Made by a program: the position numbers and the translations under genes. From Siccirubricoccus sp. G192 (lineage in GTDB: Bacteria; Pseudomonadota; Alphaproteobacteria; Acetobacterales; Acetobacteraceae): 64,000 nucleotides of DNA. The DNA is taken from positions 2,205,501 through 2,269,500 of the forward strand of contig NZ_JAHREN010000001.1 in assembly GCF_019084075.1 (NCBI RefSeq), read 5' to 3'. Numbering within the stretch: the first letter of the stretch is position 1; every line of letters starts with the position of its first letter. A model generated the notes under the pieces. That model ran no database searches and was not told the origin of the DNA. It saw nothing but the letters and a program-made list of their open reading frames with translations. This document shows, one piece after another, positions 38,001 to 46,839 of this stretch.

Positions 38001-38095
38001 TCGCGGCTGTCATTGATGACTTGGTCGAGCAATTGCTGGCTGCGCCCTGGCGGGCTGCGGCGGCGGAACTCCGTCCGGCAGGAGGGCACGGCTGA
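35066..38095 (+). CDS. Type IIG-like single-chain restriction-modification enzyme
   Basis: 1009 residues from ATG 35066; a GTG at 35021 would add 15 but leaves only 28 bases to the divergent gene. Residues 55-70 carry a PD-(D/E)XK nuclease motif (D59...E68-F-K70). Around residue 320 GLGEYYTPDWLA, then LDPACGSGTFLFHAV (about residue 335, SAM motif I) and GNPPWVAY (about 535, motif IV NPPW) mark an N6-adenine methyltransferase. The C-terminal 350 residues would be the target-recognition domain. Thus one chain could cut and methylate DNA. No separate specificity subunit is present. Confidence 0.82.
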   Translation: MSEHWRQHELPDLVARLAARPGHEAVRTLVTTLLVQGLGVRWEELDHEVRMPEIRGRADTLFGATVFEFKHDLRAEMRDVQARLPDYLTERQRQSGRGIIGIATDGASFIAYEMRNGQLIEFSRHEPRPERAEALLAWLEPALTTRDDLPPEPLSIQRELGRESLTFGRAHAVLAALWERLGNHPEVRLKRQLWDGLLREVYGAPAGDDVLFLQHTYLTIVAKTVAARVLGLRTTDAAAILSGQTLRDDGIHGAVESDFFDWVLQVPEGCDLVLRLARQAARFDLRRAEVDVLKALYESLIDRRDRHGLGEYYTPDWLAAKVTARAVAAPLDQRVLDPACGSGTFLFHAVRRLQAAARQAGWPAARMVRAATEQVRGIDVHPVAVIIARVTWLLALGDDVANREGELHVPVFLGDAMQWNLRETVSSRDVVVQVPDGRPLHVPAGLAEDQALFDRSVGALTEGLADDASAEQMERRLRRLPGVAETDAAAMAATYAQLQVLYRAGRDGIWPFVLRNLARPLWLSRPEQRADVVLGNPPWVAYRHMSAEMQARMRSACERLRLWVGGALATQQDLSALFWARAAHRYLKPGGTIAFVMPRPALNRPAFAGLRSGDMRDVRVRIEEAWSLDNQDVSPLFPVPACVLIGRRDALGPPPQRIMRVVGALPGRDATEAMADRVLEWRDAAWPAGPTLAAASPYRARFKQGATIVPRRFFIVEREAGGRLGPSRAAPRVRGRAGRLDKRPWTGVEPPSGPVEAAFQRPVLLGEGIGPFRLLPREVLGVVPVDAEGRVLDAKAAAREGHRHLAAWLRDVEAKWAAHAAQRTDGTLRMTLAERLDHLRGLSQQVPVAGLRVAYSKAGIFLTAAIIEDATMIVDHMAYWTAAYSMAEARYLTAVLNSETVRARVAPLQSRGEGGARHFDNLAWELPIPLFDRGNSLHRDMAEAAARAEHVAAAVALDEGAHFPRQRRAIRDALALDGIAAVIDDLVEQLLAAPWRAAAAELRPAGGHG

Positions 38096-38117
38096 AGCGG
38101 CACTCGGCCGCTCCCGC

Positions 38118-38765
38118 CTACTCCCCTCGCGCCACCGCCCGCATCGCCGCCGCCGTGGCGTGGTCGCGCGGGTGCTCGCTCGCCTCCAGCCCGGCGATGG
38201 CGCCGTCGCGGTCCTGGGCCGGGCGGTTCTGGCTGAGCTTGCGCTTGCCGGTCAGCCGCTCGATCCGCAGCGCCAGGCCGACGATGCCCTTCAACTGCCC
38301 CGCCACGAAGGCCGCGGGCGCATCGGCCACCTGCCAGGGCCGCGGCTGCGCCGCCTCCTGCGCCTCGGTCAGGCCGCGGACGATGCCGAGCAGCCGGGCC
38401 GGATCCTGGATGATCTCGACCGGGCCCTCGGCCTGCACCACCTCGTAATTCCAGGTGGGCACCACTCGGTGGTGCTCGGCCTTGGAGGGGTACCAGTTGG
38501 GCGAGACATAGGCATCCGGGCCGCGGAACACCGCGAGGGCCCGGCCGGCTTCCGCCAGCGCCCGCCAATGCGGGTTGGCGCGCGCCACATGACCGAGCAG
38601 CAGGCCCTGCGGCCCTTCCTCCGGCAGCAGGGTCAGCGGCAGATGCGTGATGTCGGGCACCCCGCCGGCGCCGTTCGAGACCAGCAGGGCCAGGCGGGCC
38701 TGGCGGATCAGGGCGTGCAGGATCTCCGGGCGGTCCTCCCGGAAGGCGGGTGGTTCGTAGAACAT
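38118..38765 (-). CDS. PaiB-like FMN-binding negative transcriptional regulator
   Basis: 215 residues. It begins MFYEPPAFREDRPEILHALI, with THLPLTLLPEEGPQGLLLGHVARANPHW, YVSPNWYPSKAEHHRVVPTWNYEVVQ and QLKGIVGLALRIERLTGKRKLSQNR, all strongly conserved in the FMN-binding split-barrel PaiB family. In Bacillus PaiB represses degradative-enzyme and sporulation genes. It converges closely (22 bases) on the restriction-enzyme gene; no functional link is implied. Confidence 0.9.
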   Translation of the reverse strand: MFYEPPAFREDRPEILHALIRQARLALLVSNGAGGVPDITHLPLTLLPEEGPQGLLLGHVARANPHWRALAEAGRALAVFRGPDAYVSPNWYPSKAEHHRVVPTWNYEVVQAEGPVEIIQDPARLLGIVRGLTEAQEAAQPRPWQVADAPAAFVAGQLKGIVGLALRIERLTGKRKLSQNRPAQDRDGAIAGLEASEHPRDHATAAAMRAVARGE

Positions 38766-38824
38766 GGCGGCAGGGTGGCCGTTTCGCCGGCGCCCCGCAA
38801 CCGCCAGGGGACGACACCTGATGC

Positions 38825-39028
38825 CTATTGGGGCCGCCCGGGGTGGGGCTTGGAGTCCTGCTCGGTCTTGGCGGCGGCCTGTTCGGTGGCGGCGCGGTCG
38901 TCGGTGGGCCGGCCCTTCGGCTCCGCTTCGCCGGCCGCGCCGGCGGATTCGCCCTGCGGCGTGCCGCGGGCCTTCTCCTGCTCGGTCCAGCCCGGCTTGG
39001 TGGGTTCATCCTTCTGGCCCGCGGGCAT
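38825..39028 (-). CDS. Small disordered hydrophilic protein
   Basis: 67 residues from ATG 39028, chosen because GGAGG lies 5 bases upstream. The composition is rich in Lys, Glu, Gly, Pro and Ala with no hydrophobic core (QKDEPTKPGWTEQEKARG). The good ribosome site and clean start support a real gene. It looks like an intrinsically disordered stress-type protein; no family recognised. Confidence 0.5.
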   Translation of the reverse strand: MPAGQKDEPTKPGWTEQEKARGTPQGESAGAAGEAEPKGRPTDDRAATEQAAAKTEQDSKPHPGRPQ

Positions 39029-39180
39029 CGTCACCTCCGGTCAAGCGAAGCCGAAGCGCGGGGCCAGGGGGGTGGTTCCTTGGGCGTGGCGCCATGCCGG
39101 CTTGACGCGGGGCGAAGCCGCGCCTTCCCTTGCCGCAACGTCCAGGGAAACACCGGGCCATGACATCAGGAAGGAACGCC

Positions 39181-40182
39181 ATGCCAGGGCGCCGCGGGCT
39201 GCTCGCCGGCCTCGCACCGCTGCTGGCCGCGCCGCGCCTGGCCGTGGCCCAAGGGGAGCTATCGGGGGAGCCGGCCCCAGGTGCGCAGGCCTGGCCGAAC
39301 CGGCCAATCCGCGTCATCGCGCCCTATTCGCCGGGCGGCCAGTCCGACACCGTGATCCGCATGCTGCAGGCGCGGATGCAGGAATTCCTCGGCCAGCCGA
39401 TCGTGATCGAGAACCGCACCGGTGCCGGCGGCACCATCGGCGCCGGCATCGTCGCCCAGGCGCCGCCGGATGGCTATACGCTGCTCTTCGAGAGCTTCAG
39501 CTTCGTGGTGGTGCCCTTCATCGCCAAGGGCCTGCACTTCAACTACGAAACCGCCTTCGTGCCGGTGGCCCAGGCGGTGGCGCTGCCCTATGTGCTGATC
39601 GTGCGGCGCGACTTCCCGGCCCGCGACTTGGCGGGTTTCGTGGCAGCGGCGAAGGCGGCGCCGAGCCCCGTCACCTACGGCACCCCCGGCATCGGCACCC
39701 CGGGGCACCTGGCCGGCGCGCTGCTGGCCTCGCGCGCCGGCATCCGGCTGGAGCACGTGCCCTATCGCGGCGGCCAGGACGCGGCGCGGGACCTGGTGGC
39801 CGGGCAGATCGACGCCGCCATCAGCACCGCCAATACGCTGCGGCCGCTGGTGCAGGATGGCCGCGCGCACGGCATCGCCCTGACCAGCGCCGAGCGGCGC
39901 GGCAGCATGGCGGAACTGCCGACCATCGCCGAAACCTATCCCGGCTTCGACATCACCAGTTGGAACGGGCTGTTCGCGGTGGCCGGCACGCCGGAGCCCA
40001 TCCTGCGGCGGCTGGAGGCGGCGGTGCACCACGCCAACGCGGACCCCGAATTGCGCCGCCGCCTGGCGCTGACCGGCAACGACGCCGTCACCGAAAGCAG
40101 CGCCGATTTCGCCGCGCGCATCCGGCGGGAACGCGAGGTGGTGCGGCGGATCGTGCAGGAGACCGGCATCCGCATCGAGTAG
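39181..40182 (+). CDS. Bug-family (TctC) periplasmic solute-binding protein
   Basis: 333 residues from ATG 39181, with AGGAAGGA 5 bases upstream; the frame start at 39130 is rejected. The signal GRRGLLAGLAPLLAAPRLAVAQ precedes WPNRPIRVIAPYSPGGQSD, NRTGAGGTIGAGIVAQA and TYGTPGIGTPGHLAGAL. Unlike the other three Bug proteins here it is clearly divergent in sequence, so it probably binds a different ligand. No transport partner genes are adjacent. Confidence 0.9.
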   Translation: MPGRRGLLAGLAPLLAAPRLAVAQGELSGEPAPGAQAWPNRPIRVIAPYSPGGQSDTVIRMLQARMQEFLGQPIVIENRTGAGGTIGAGIVAQAPPDGYTLLFESFSFVVVPFIAKGLHFNYETAFVPVAQAVALPYVLIVRRDFPARDLAGFVAAAKAAPSPVTYGTPGIGTPGHLAGALLASRAGIRLEHVPYRGGQDAARDLVAGQIDAAISTANTLRPLVQDGRAHGIALTSAERRGSMAELPTIAETYPGFDITSWNGLFAVAGTPEPILRRLEAAVHHANADPELRRRLALTGNDAVTESSADFAARIRREREVVRRIVQETGIRIE

Positions 40183-40253
40183 CGCAACCGGCAGCGGCCC
40201 CGGGCGGTTAGGCTTGCGGCGGGGCATTCCGCGGCCGCGCCGGAGGGTTCCGC

Positions 40254-41567
40254 ATGCTTGCCCGCTGGCGCCAATTGCGCGCCCATCTCGCCGAGTCCTT
40301 CTGGCCACGCCCCGCTTTGCTGGTGCTGCTGGGCCTGTTCCTCGGCTGGCTGACGGAGCGGCTGGACCGCGCGGCCACCCTGCCGGACTGGCTGGGCGAC
40401 CTGGTCTATTCCGGAGGCGCGGAGGGGGCGCGGGGGCTGCTCGGCGCCCTGGCCACCGCCTCGCTCGGCGTGGCCGGGACGATCTTCTCCATCACCATCG
40501 CCGCGCTCTCCCTCGCTTCCGGGCAGATGGGACCGCGGCTGCTGCGCAACTTCACCAGGGATGCCGGCAACCAGGTGGCGCTCGGCGCCTTCCTCGGCAC
40601 CTTCGCCTATAGCCTGATGGTGCTGCGGACCATCCGCAGCCCGGCGGAGGGCGGCTTCGTGCCGCATCTCGGCGTCACCCTCGGCGTGGTGCTCGGCCTG
40701 GTCTGCACCGGCGTGCTGGTCTGGTTCGTCCATCATGCGGCGGAGGGGATCAATCTCGACCGGGTGGTGGAGGACGTGGCCGCCGATATGGCGAAGACCC
40801 TCGATGCCCATAGCACCGAGGCAGCGGAACCGCCGGCGCCGCTCATCCCGGCACCGGCGGCGACGGGCTGGGCCGGGGCCCTCGCCGTGCCGGCGCCGGA
40901 GGAGGGCTATCTGCAACAGCTCGATGCGGAGGGGCTGGCCGACTGGGCGGCGGAGCAGGGCTGCGCGGTGCGGCTGCTGTCGCGGCCCGGGCATCGGGTG
41001 CATCCCGGCCTGCCGCTGGCGCTGGTGCAGCCCCCGGTGGAGGGTGCCGCGGCGGCGCTTGGCCGCGCGGTGGCGATCGGCGCGCGGCGGACCCTGGCGG
41101 ACGACCCGGGATTCGCGGTGCGGCAATTGACCGAGATCGCGGTGCGCGCCCTCTCGCCCGGCATCAACGACCCGAATACGGCGATGACGGTGCTGGACTG
41201 GCTGGGCGCCGCGCTCTGCCGCCTGGCCGGGCGGGAGCTGGAGCCGGGGGTGGAACTGCGCGAGGGGCAGATGGTGCTGGACTGGCCCACCACCGACTAT
41301 GCCGGGCTGCTCGATGTGATGTTCCACATGATCCGCCAGAGCGCCGGCGGCAGCCCGGCGGTGATCATCCGCCTGCTGGAGACGCTCACCGTGGCGGCGC
41401 GGCTGGAGCGGCGGCCGGAGCGGCTGGCGGCGCTGGCCCGGCATGCGGCGCTGGCGCGGGAGGCGGGGCTCGCCGGCACCACCGACCGCGCCGGGCGGGA
41501 GGGCATCCTGGAGCGCGAGCAGCGCTTCGTGGAGGGCCTCGCCGTGGATGCCCGCCCGGGCGCGTGA
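40254..41567 (+). CDS. DUF2254-domain membrane protein
   Basis: 437 residues. Four N-terminal helices (PALLVLLGLFLGWL; LATASLGVAGTIFSITIAALSLASGQ; GAFLGTFAYSLMVLRTI; VVLGLVCTGVLVWFVHH) surround the DUF2254 signature SLASGQMGPRLLRNFTRD. A soluble C-terminal region follows with ALSPGINDPNTAMTVLDWLG. Function unknown. Its TGA directly abuts the stop of the convergent potassium-channel gene (TGATCA, 41565-41570). Confidence 0.85.
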   Translation: MLARWRQLRAHLAESFWPRPALLVLLGLFLGWLTERLDRAATLPDWLGDLVYSGGAEGARGLLGALATASLGVAGTIFSITIAALSLASGQMGPRLLRNFTRDAGNQVALGAFLGTFAYSLMVLRTIRSPAEGGFVPHLGVTLGVVLGLVCTGVLVWFVHHAAEGINLDRVVEDVAADMAKTLDAHSTEAAEPPAPLIPAPAATGWAGALAVPAPEEGYLQQLDAEGLADWAAEQGCAVRLLSRPGHRVHPGLPLALVQPPVEGAAAALGRAVAIGARRTLADDPGFAVRQLTEIAVRALSPGINDPNTAMTVLDWLGAALCRLAGRELEPGVELREGQMVLDWPTTDYAGLLDVMFHMIRQSAGGSPAVIIRLLETLTVAARLERRPERLAALARHAALAREAGLAGTTDRAGREGILEREQRFVEGLAVDARPGA

Positions 41568-42368
41568 TCAGCCTTGGCCCTCGTCCGGGATGTGCAGCAC
41601 CACGCCACAGGCCTTGCAATGCACCGCATCCGGCTCATGCCGTTGCAGCCCGCAGGAGGGGCAGGGGAAGCGGATCTTGTTCGGCCGGAACAGCGTCTGC
41701 GCCAGGCGCAGGAACAGCGTGACGCCGGCCAGCATGATGAGCACCGAGAGCAGCCGCCCGGTGGTGCCCGGCAGGGTGACGTCGCCATAGCCCGTGGTGG
41801 TCAGGCTGGTGACGGTGAAATACAGCGCATCGGCGTAATTGCCGATGCCGGGATTGGTGCGGTGCTGCGTCTCGAAGACCAGGCCGGTCATGACGAAGAT
41901 GAAGACCACGAGCTGCACCGCGGCCAGGGTGGCTTCCTCGTTGTCGCGGAAGAAGGGCAGGTCGCTGCGGAGCGAGCCGACCAGCCGCACCGAATGCAGC
42001 AGCCTGAGCGTCCGCAGCACCCGCAGGAAGCCGAGCGCGCCTTGCAGCAGCGGCGCCAGCAGCAGGGAGGCGATGGAGAGCGCATCCGCCACGCCATAGG
42101 GATGCAGCAGGTCGCGCCATGGCCGGCGGCTGGCGATCAACCGCAGCACCAACTCGGCCAGCAGCACGGCGCCGAGCGCGACATCCGCCGCCAGGATCGG
42201 CGGCGAGACCTCCAGGAAGGAGACCAGCACGATCCAGGCGATGCTGGCGAGGTCGAGCCCAAGCAGCCCGTAGCGGAAGGCGCGGGCCCGCGGCGCGCCG
42301 CTTTCATAGAGGTAGCGCAGCCTCGCGCGCAGCCCGCCGCGGTGCCGGCTGGAGGCGGCGCGCCGCAT
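41568..42368 (-). CDS. Voltage-gated-type potassium channel with C-terminal zinc ribbon
   Basis: 266 residues. Helices S1-S3 lie in residues 35-110; an S4-like helix with spaced arginines (FLRVLRTLRLLHSVRLV, 114-130) follows; the pore carries the K+ filter TTGYGD (191-196). After S6 the tail has C236-X2-C239 and C251-X2-C254 (CPSCG...CKACG), a zinc-ribbon that is not part of standard bacterial Kv channels. It would form a tetrameric inner-membrane K+ channel; the ribbon may assist tetramer assembly or metal/redox sensing, which is inference. Confidence 0.85.
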   Translation of the reverse strand: MRRAASSRHRGGLRARLRYLYESGAPRARAFRYGLLGLDLASIAWIVLVSFLEVSPPILAADVALGAVLLAELVLRLIASRRPWRDLLHPYGVADALSIASLLLAPLLQGALGFLRVLRTLRLLHSVRLVGSLRSDLPFFRDNEEATLAAVQLVVFIFVMTGLVFETQHRTNPGIGNYADALYFTVTSLTTTGYGDVTLPGTTGRLLSVLIMLAGVTLFLRLAQTLFRPNKIRFPCPSCGLQRHEPDAVHCKACGVVLHIPDEGQG

Positions 42369-42396
42369 CGCCCGCCCCGCCCCGTTCAGCCCGGCG

Positions 42397-43627
<1,231 letters not shown>

Positions 43628-43767
43628 GGTCGGGTTCCTGAGTAAAGTAGCGGGGCGGCCTGGCTTGGCCACCGGGGCGGGAGGGTTATTGGCCGCCGCG
43701 CCAGAGGGGTAAAGAGGATAAAGAGCGCTGTTGCGCGGCGCGCCCGCTTCGTGTTTCCATCACGAGG

Positions 43768-44874
43768 ATGGCACCTCACGCGAAATTGTGCATGGCCGTC
43801 TCGATCGGCCTTTTCGCCGCGATCGCCCTCGGCGCGACGCCGCGCGCCTCCCTGGGCGACACGGCGACCGGGAGCGTGGCGAGCCCCGCCCTGCGGCCGC
43901 CCGCGGTGCTGGATGCCGCCGCGGTGCCCTACCTGCCCGAAGCGGGGCGGGCGGATTACCGCCGCTTCGTGCAGCAGGCGACCCCGCGCGCCTTCGCCGT
44001 CAGCCCGGACGGCTCCTGGGGCTGGGCGGCCTCGCTGGAAAGCCAGGCGGCGACGGATGCCCGCGCCGTCGAGATCTGCGCCCATTGGGGCGGCCAGGGC
44101 TGCCGGATCTATGCCCGGGACCTGGAGGTGGTCTGGCCGGGGCGGGAAAGCACCGCGCCGCTCGCCGCCGAGGTGCCGCTCCGGATCGGCATCGGCTGGA
44201 CCCTGGTGCCGGATGGCCGTTTCCTCTGGCAGGGGCCGGAGGCGGCGCGCGGCGCCTATGTCTGGGCGCATGGCCGGGCTGCCGGCGGCCAGGACAGCCG
44301 CGGCAGCCAGCCGCAGCCGCATGTCCGGGTCTTCAACAATGCCGGCTACGACGTGCTGCGCTTCGACCGCGACCCGCTGACCGACGAGACCGACGATGCC
44401 GCCGCCTGGTTGCAGGGCGCCCTGAAGTCGCTGCGCGCCCGCGGCTATCGCAGGGTGGTGGTGGGCGGCCAGTCGCGCGGCGCCTGGAACGCCTTGCAGG
44501 CCCTGGCCGAGCCGGGGCTGGTGGATGGCGTGGTAGCGGTGGCGCCGGCCGCGCATGGCGCCACCGGCAGCCCGGCCTGGGCCTGGGCACTGTCCGATCT
44601 CCGCCAGGTGGTGGAGGCGGCGCGCAGCCCCGCGGCGCGGGTGGCGATCGCCGCCTTCCGCGGCGATGAATTCGACCCGGACCCGGAAGGCCGCGCCAGG
44701 ATCTTCCGCAGCTTGGCCGCGCCTGCCGCCACTCCAAGGGTCGGCGGGCTGCTCTTCCTGGACCGGCCGGCCGAGGTGCAGGGCCATGGCGGCGGCGCCG
44801 ATGCCCGCTTCACGCTCCGCTACGGCCATTGCCTGCTGGATTTCGTGGAGCGGCGGGTGGAGCGCTGCGGGTAG
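43768..44874 (+). CDS. Secreted serine-hydrolase-like protein (alpha/beta fold)
   Basis: 368 residues with a signal segment (LCMAVSIGLFAAIALGATPRA). It carries VVVGGQSRGAWNALQAL, a nucleophile-elbow motif GxSxG with S236, and WAHGRAAGGQD. LRYGHCLLDFV near the end would give the catalytic His. Cysteines C104, C112, C364 and near the C-terminus could form disulfides, consistent with export. The substrate is unknown. ATG 43792 is an alternative start. Confidence 0.65.
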   Translation: MAPHAKLCMAVSIGLFAAIALGATPRASLGDTATGSVASPALRPPAVLDAAAVPYLPEAGRADYRRFVQQATPRAFAVSPDGSWGWAASLESQAATDARAVEICAHWGGQGCRIYARDLEVVWPGRESTAPLAAEVPLRIGIGWTLVPDGRFLWQGPEAARGAYVWAHGRAAGGQDSRGSQPQPHVRVFNNAGYDVLRFDRDPLTDETDDAAAWLQGALKSLRARGYRRVVVGGQSRGAWNALQALAEPGLVDGVVAVAPAAHGATGSPAWAWALSDLRQVVEAARSPAARVAIAAFRGDEFDPDPEGRARIFRSLAAPAATPRVGGLLFLDRPAEVQGHGGGADARFTLRYGHCLLDFVERRVERCG

Positions 44875-44878
44875 GGCA

Positions 44879-44925
44879 GGCCCGATGACCGCAGGGCCGC
44901 ATGGCCCGGAGGTCTGAATCGGGCC
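44879..44925 (+). repeat. Dispersed hairpin element, variant copy D
   Basis: It starts 5 bases after the hydrolase stop. Arms GGCCCGAT/ATCGGGCC (44879-44886, 44918-44925) pair perfectly; the inner stem is GGGCC-GCAT-GGCCC. It is followed by GGAGATACAAG. It is closely related to copy E at 62737, and more distantly to copies A-C. Confidence 0.7.
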
Positions 44926-45120
44926 GGAGATACAAGGCTGCCCTGGCTCACCCACGCACATAGCATTCCCGCCCGAACCGCGGGAGCGGAACCCCGCGCG
45001 GGGCGGTGACGTTTGCCGCATTGCAGCATCAAGGGCAGGGCAGCCCGGTCCCTGCATCACCGGCCAGGCGCCACGCTGGTTCCGCCGAAACACCCGCCTG
45101 GAGCCGGCAAGGAGTTCCCC

Positions 45121-45315
45121 ATGAAAAATCCGTGGCTCAAGAAGAACCCGCTCATGAGCATGTGGCTGAGCGGCGCCAATGCCGTGGCCGGCAAGGCGCG
45201 CAGCCAGGCCGCGGCGGCCGCGGGCCGGCAGAAGGCCAGCCTCACCCGCCAGGCCGGCCGCCTCTGGACCGATGCCTGGCTGGCCGCCCTCAAGCCGCCC
45301 CGGCGGCGCCGTTGA
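45121..45315 (+). CDS. Small basic protein before PHA depolymerase
   Basis: 64 residues from ATG 45121, with AGGAG 6 bases upstream. MKNPWLKKNPLMSMWLSGAN is followed by an Ala/Gln/Arg-rich amphipathic helix and a C-terminal KPPRRRR. Small proteins with this MWLSAAN-type opening precede polyhydroxyalkanoate depolymerase genes in other alphaproteobacteria and resemble phasin or granule-associated peptides; that link is from memory and position. The gene lies 44 bases before the depolymerase. Confidence 0.6.
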   Translation: MKNPWLKKNPLMSMWLSGANAVAGKARSQAAAAAGRQKASLTRQAGRLWTDAWLAALKPPRRRR

Positions 45316-45359
45316 TCCTGCAGCCGGGCATGGCCCTGCCCGGCGGGGACTAGGCAGGC

Positions 45360-46355
45360 ATGTTCTTCGCGCGCCGGCTTGGCCATGCCGCCCTTGGCCT
45401 GAGCGATGCGATGCAGGCGGCCCTGGCCCGGACCGCCATGCTCGGCCGGGTGGTGGAGGTTTCCGGCTTCGGCTCCAATCCCGGCGCCTTGCGCATGCTG
45501 GCCTATGCGCCGCCGCGCCTGCCGGCGGGGCGCCCGCTGGTGGTCGTGCTGCATGGCTGCGGCCAGGATGCCGCGGGCTTCGCCGCGGATGCGGGCTGGC
45601 TGGCCCTGGCGCAGCGGCTCGGCGTGGCGCTGCTGCTGCCCGAGCAGGGCAACGCGAACAACCGCGGCCGCTGCTTCAACTGGTACCGCCCGGCCGATGT
45701 CCGGCGCGGCGGCGGCGAGGCGATGTCGATCCGGCAGATGCTGCGGGCCGCCATCGGGCGTTACGGCTCCGACCCGCGCCGGGTCTTCATCGCGGGGTTC
45801 TCCGCCGGGGGCGGCATGGCAGCGGCGATGCTCGCGGCCTATCCGGCCGTCTTCGCCGCCGGCGGGGTGGTGGCGGGCATGCCGGTGGGCTGTGCCGGCA
45901 CCTCGCTCCTGGCCCTGCAGCAGATGCACCGGGCCGGTGGCGCCTGGCGGAGCCGGCGCGACCTGGCCGATGCCGTGCGGGCGGCAACCCCGCCCCGGCC
46001 CGGCCGGCCCTGGCCGCGGCTTTCCATCTGGCAGGGCGGGCGCGACCGCACCGTGGACCCCGCCAATGCCGAGATCCTGGCGGCGCAATGGAGCGAATTG
46101 CACGGCTGCGGCGCCGAGCCGGCCACCGAGGCCGAGGTGGCGCCCGGCCTGCGCCGGCTGACCTGGGGCCGGCCAGGGGGCAAGGCGGCGCGGCCGGCGG
46201 TGGAACTGTGGCGGCTCGCCCGCCTCGGGCACGGCTTTCCGGTCGATCCGCGGGGCGCCGGCGGCGGCCGCGAAGGCGCCTGGGTGGTGGATGCCGGCCT
46301 CTCCGCCGCGCAGAGGATGGCGGAGTTCTGGGGCATCAGCTCCGGCAGGCGCTGA
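45360..46355 (+). CDS. PHB depolymerase family esterase
   Basis: 331 residues. LHGCGQDAAGFA (residues 64-75) is the conserved oxyanion-hole region of PHA depolymerases, and GFSAGGGMAAAML contains the lipase box with catalytic S148; WQGGRDRTVDPAN gives the Asp and ARLGHGFPVD the His. It hydrolyses short-chain polyhydroxyalkanoate to hydroxyacid oligomers. No clear signal peptide, so it may act inside the cell on granules. Its 3' end overlaps the convergent MaoC gene by 20 bases. Confidence 0.87.
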   Translation: MFFARRLGHAALGLSDAMQAALARTAMLGRVVEVSGFGSNPGALRMLAYAPPRLPAGRPLVVVLHGCGQDAAGFAADAGWLALAQRLGVALLLPEQGNANNRGRCFNWYRPADVRRGGGEAMSIRQMLRAAIGRYGSDPRRVFIAGFSAGGGMAAAMLAAYPAVFAAGGVVAGMPVGCAGTSLLALQQMHRAGGAWRSRRDLADAVRAATPPRPGRPWPRLSIWQGGRDRTVDPANAEILAAQWSELHGCGAEPATEAEVAPGLRRLTWGRPGGKAARPAVELWRLARLGHGFPVDPRGAGGGREGAWVVDAGLSAAQRMAEFWGISSGRR

Positions 46356-46821
46356 GCCCGCTGGGCGGTTCCTCCGCGGGATGCCGCGGCACCAGCAGAT
46401 TCGCCACCAGCACCTGCACCGGCTCGTTCTTCTGGTTGAAGGTGGTGGTGCGGGCCTTGACCAGCCCCTGCTCCGGCCGCGAGCGGGAGGGCCGGACCTC
46501 CAGGATCTCCGTCTCGGTCCGCAATTCGTCGCCGGGCCGCACCGGGCGGGGCCAGCGCAACTCGTCCATGCCGGCGCCGATCAGCCCGCCGGCCAGGCGG
46601 AACTCGCCCTCCACCTGCAACCGCATGGTCAGCGCCGCGGTGTGCCAGCCGCTGGCCGCCAGGCCGCCGAACAGCGTATCCCGCGCGGCCTCCGCGTCCA
46701 GATGGAAGGGCTGCGGGTCATAGGCGGCGGCGAAGGCGGTGATCTCCGCCGCCGTCACCACGCGCCGGCCGGAGCGGTAGACTTGGCCCGGCGCGAGGTC
46801 TTCCAGATAGAGCCGTTCCAT
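46336..46821 (-). CDS. MaoC-family (R)-hydratase/dehydratase
   Basis: 161 residues, hot-dog fold. DLAPGQVYRSGRRVVTAAEITAFAAAYDPQPFHLD contains the catalytic Asp/His pair of R-specific enoyl-CoA hydratases, and FGGLAASGWHTAALTMRL is the following conserved helix. It may hydrate enoyl-CoA to (R)-3-hydroxyacyl-CoA. Placement opposite a PHA depolymerase is consistent with hydroxyalkanoate metabolism, but the genes are convergent, not in an operon. Confidence 0.87.
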   Translation of the reverse strand: MERLYLEDLAPGQVYRSGRRVVTAAEITAFAAAYDPQPFHLDAEAARDTLFGGLAASGWHTAALTMRLQVEGEFRLAGGLIGAGMDELRWPRPVRPGDELRTETEILEVRPSRSRPEQGLVKARTTTFNQKNEPVQVLVANLLVPRHPAEEPPSGLSACRS

Positions 46822-46839
46822 CCCTTGCTTCTCCCTTTC

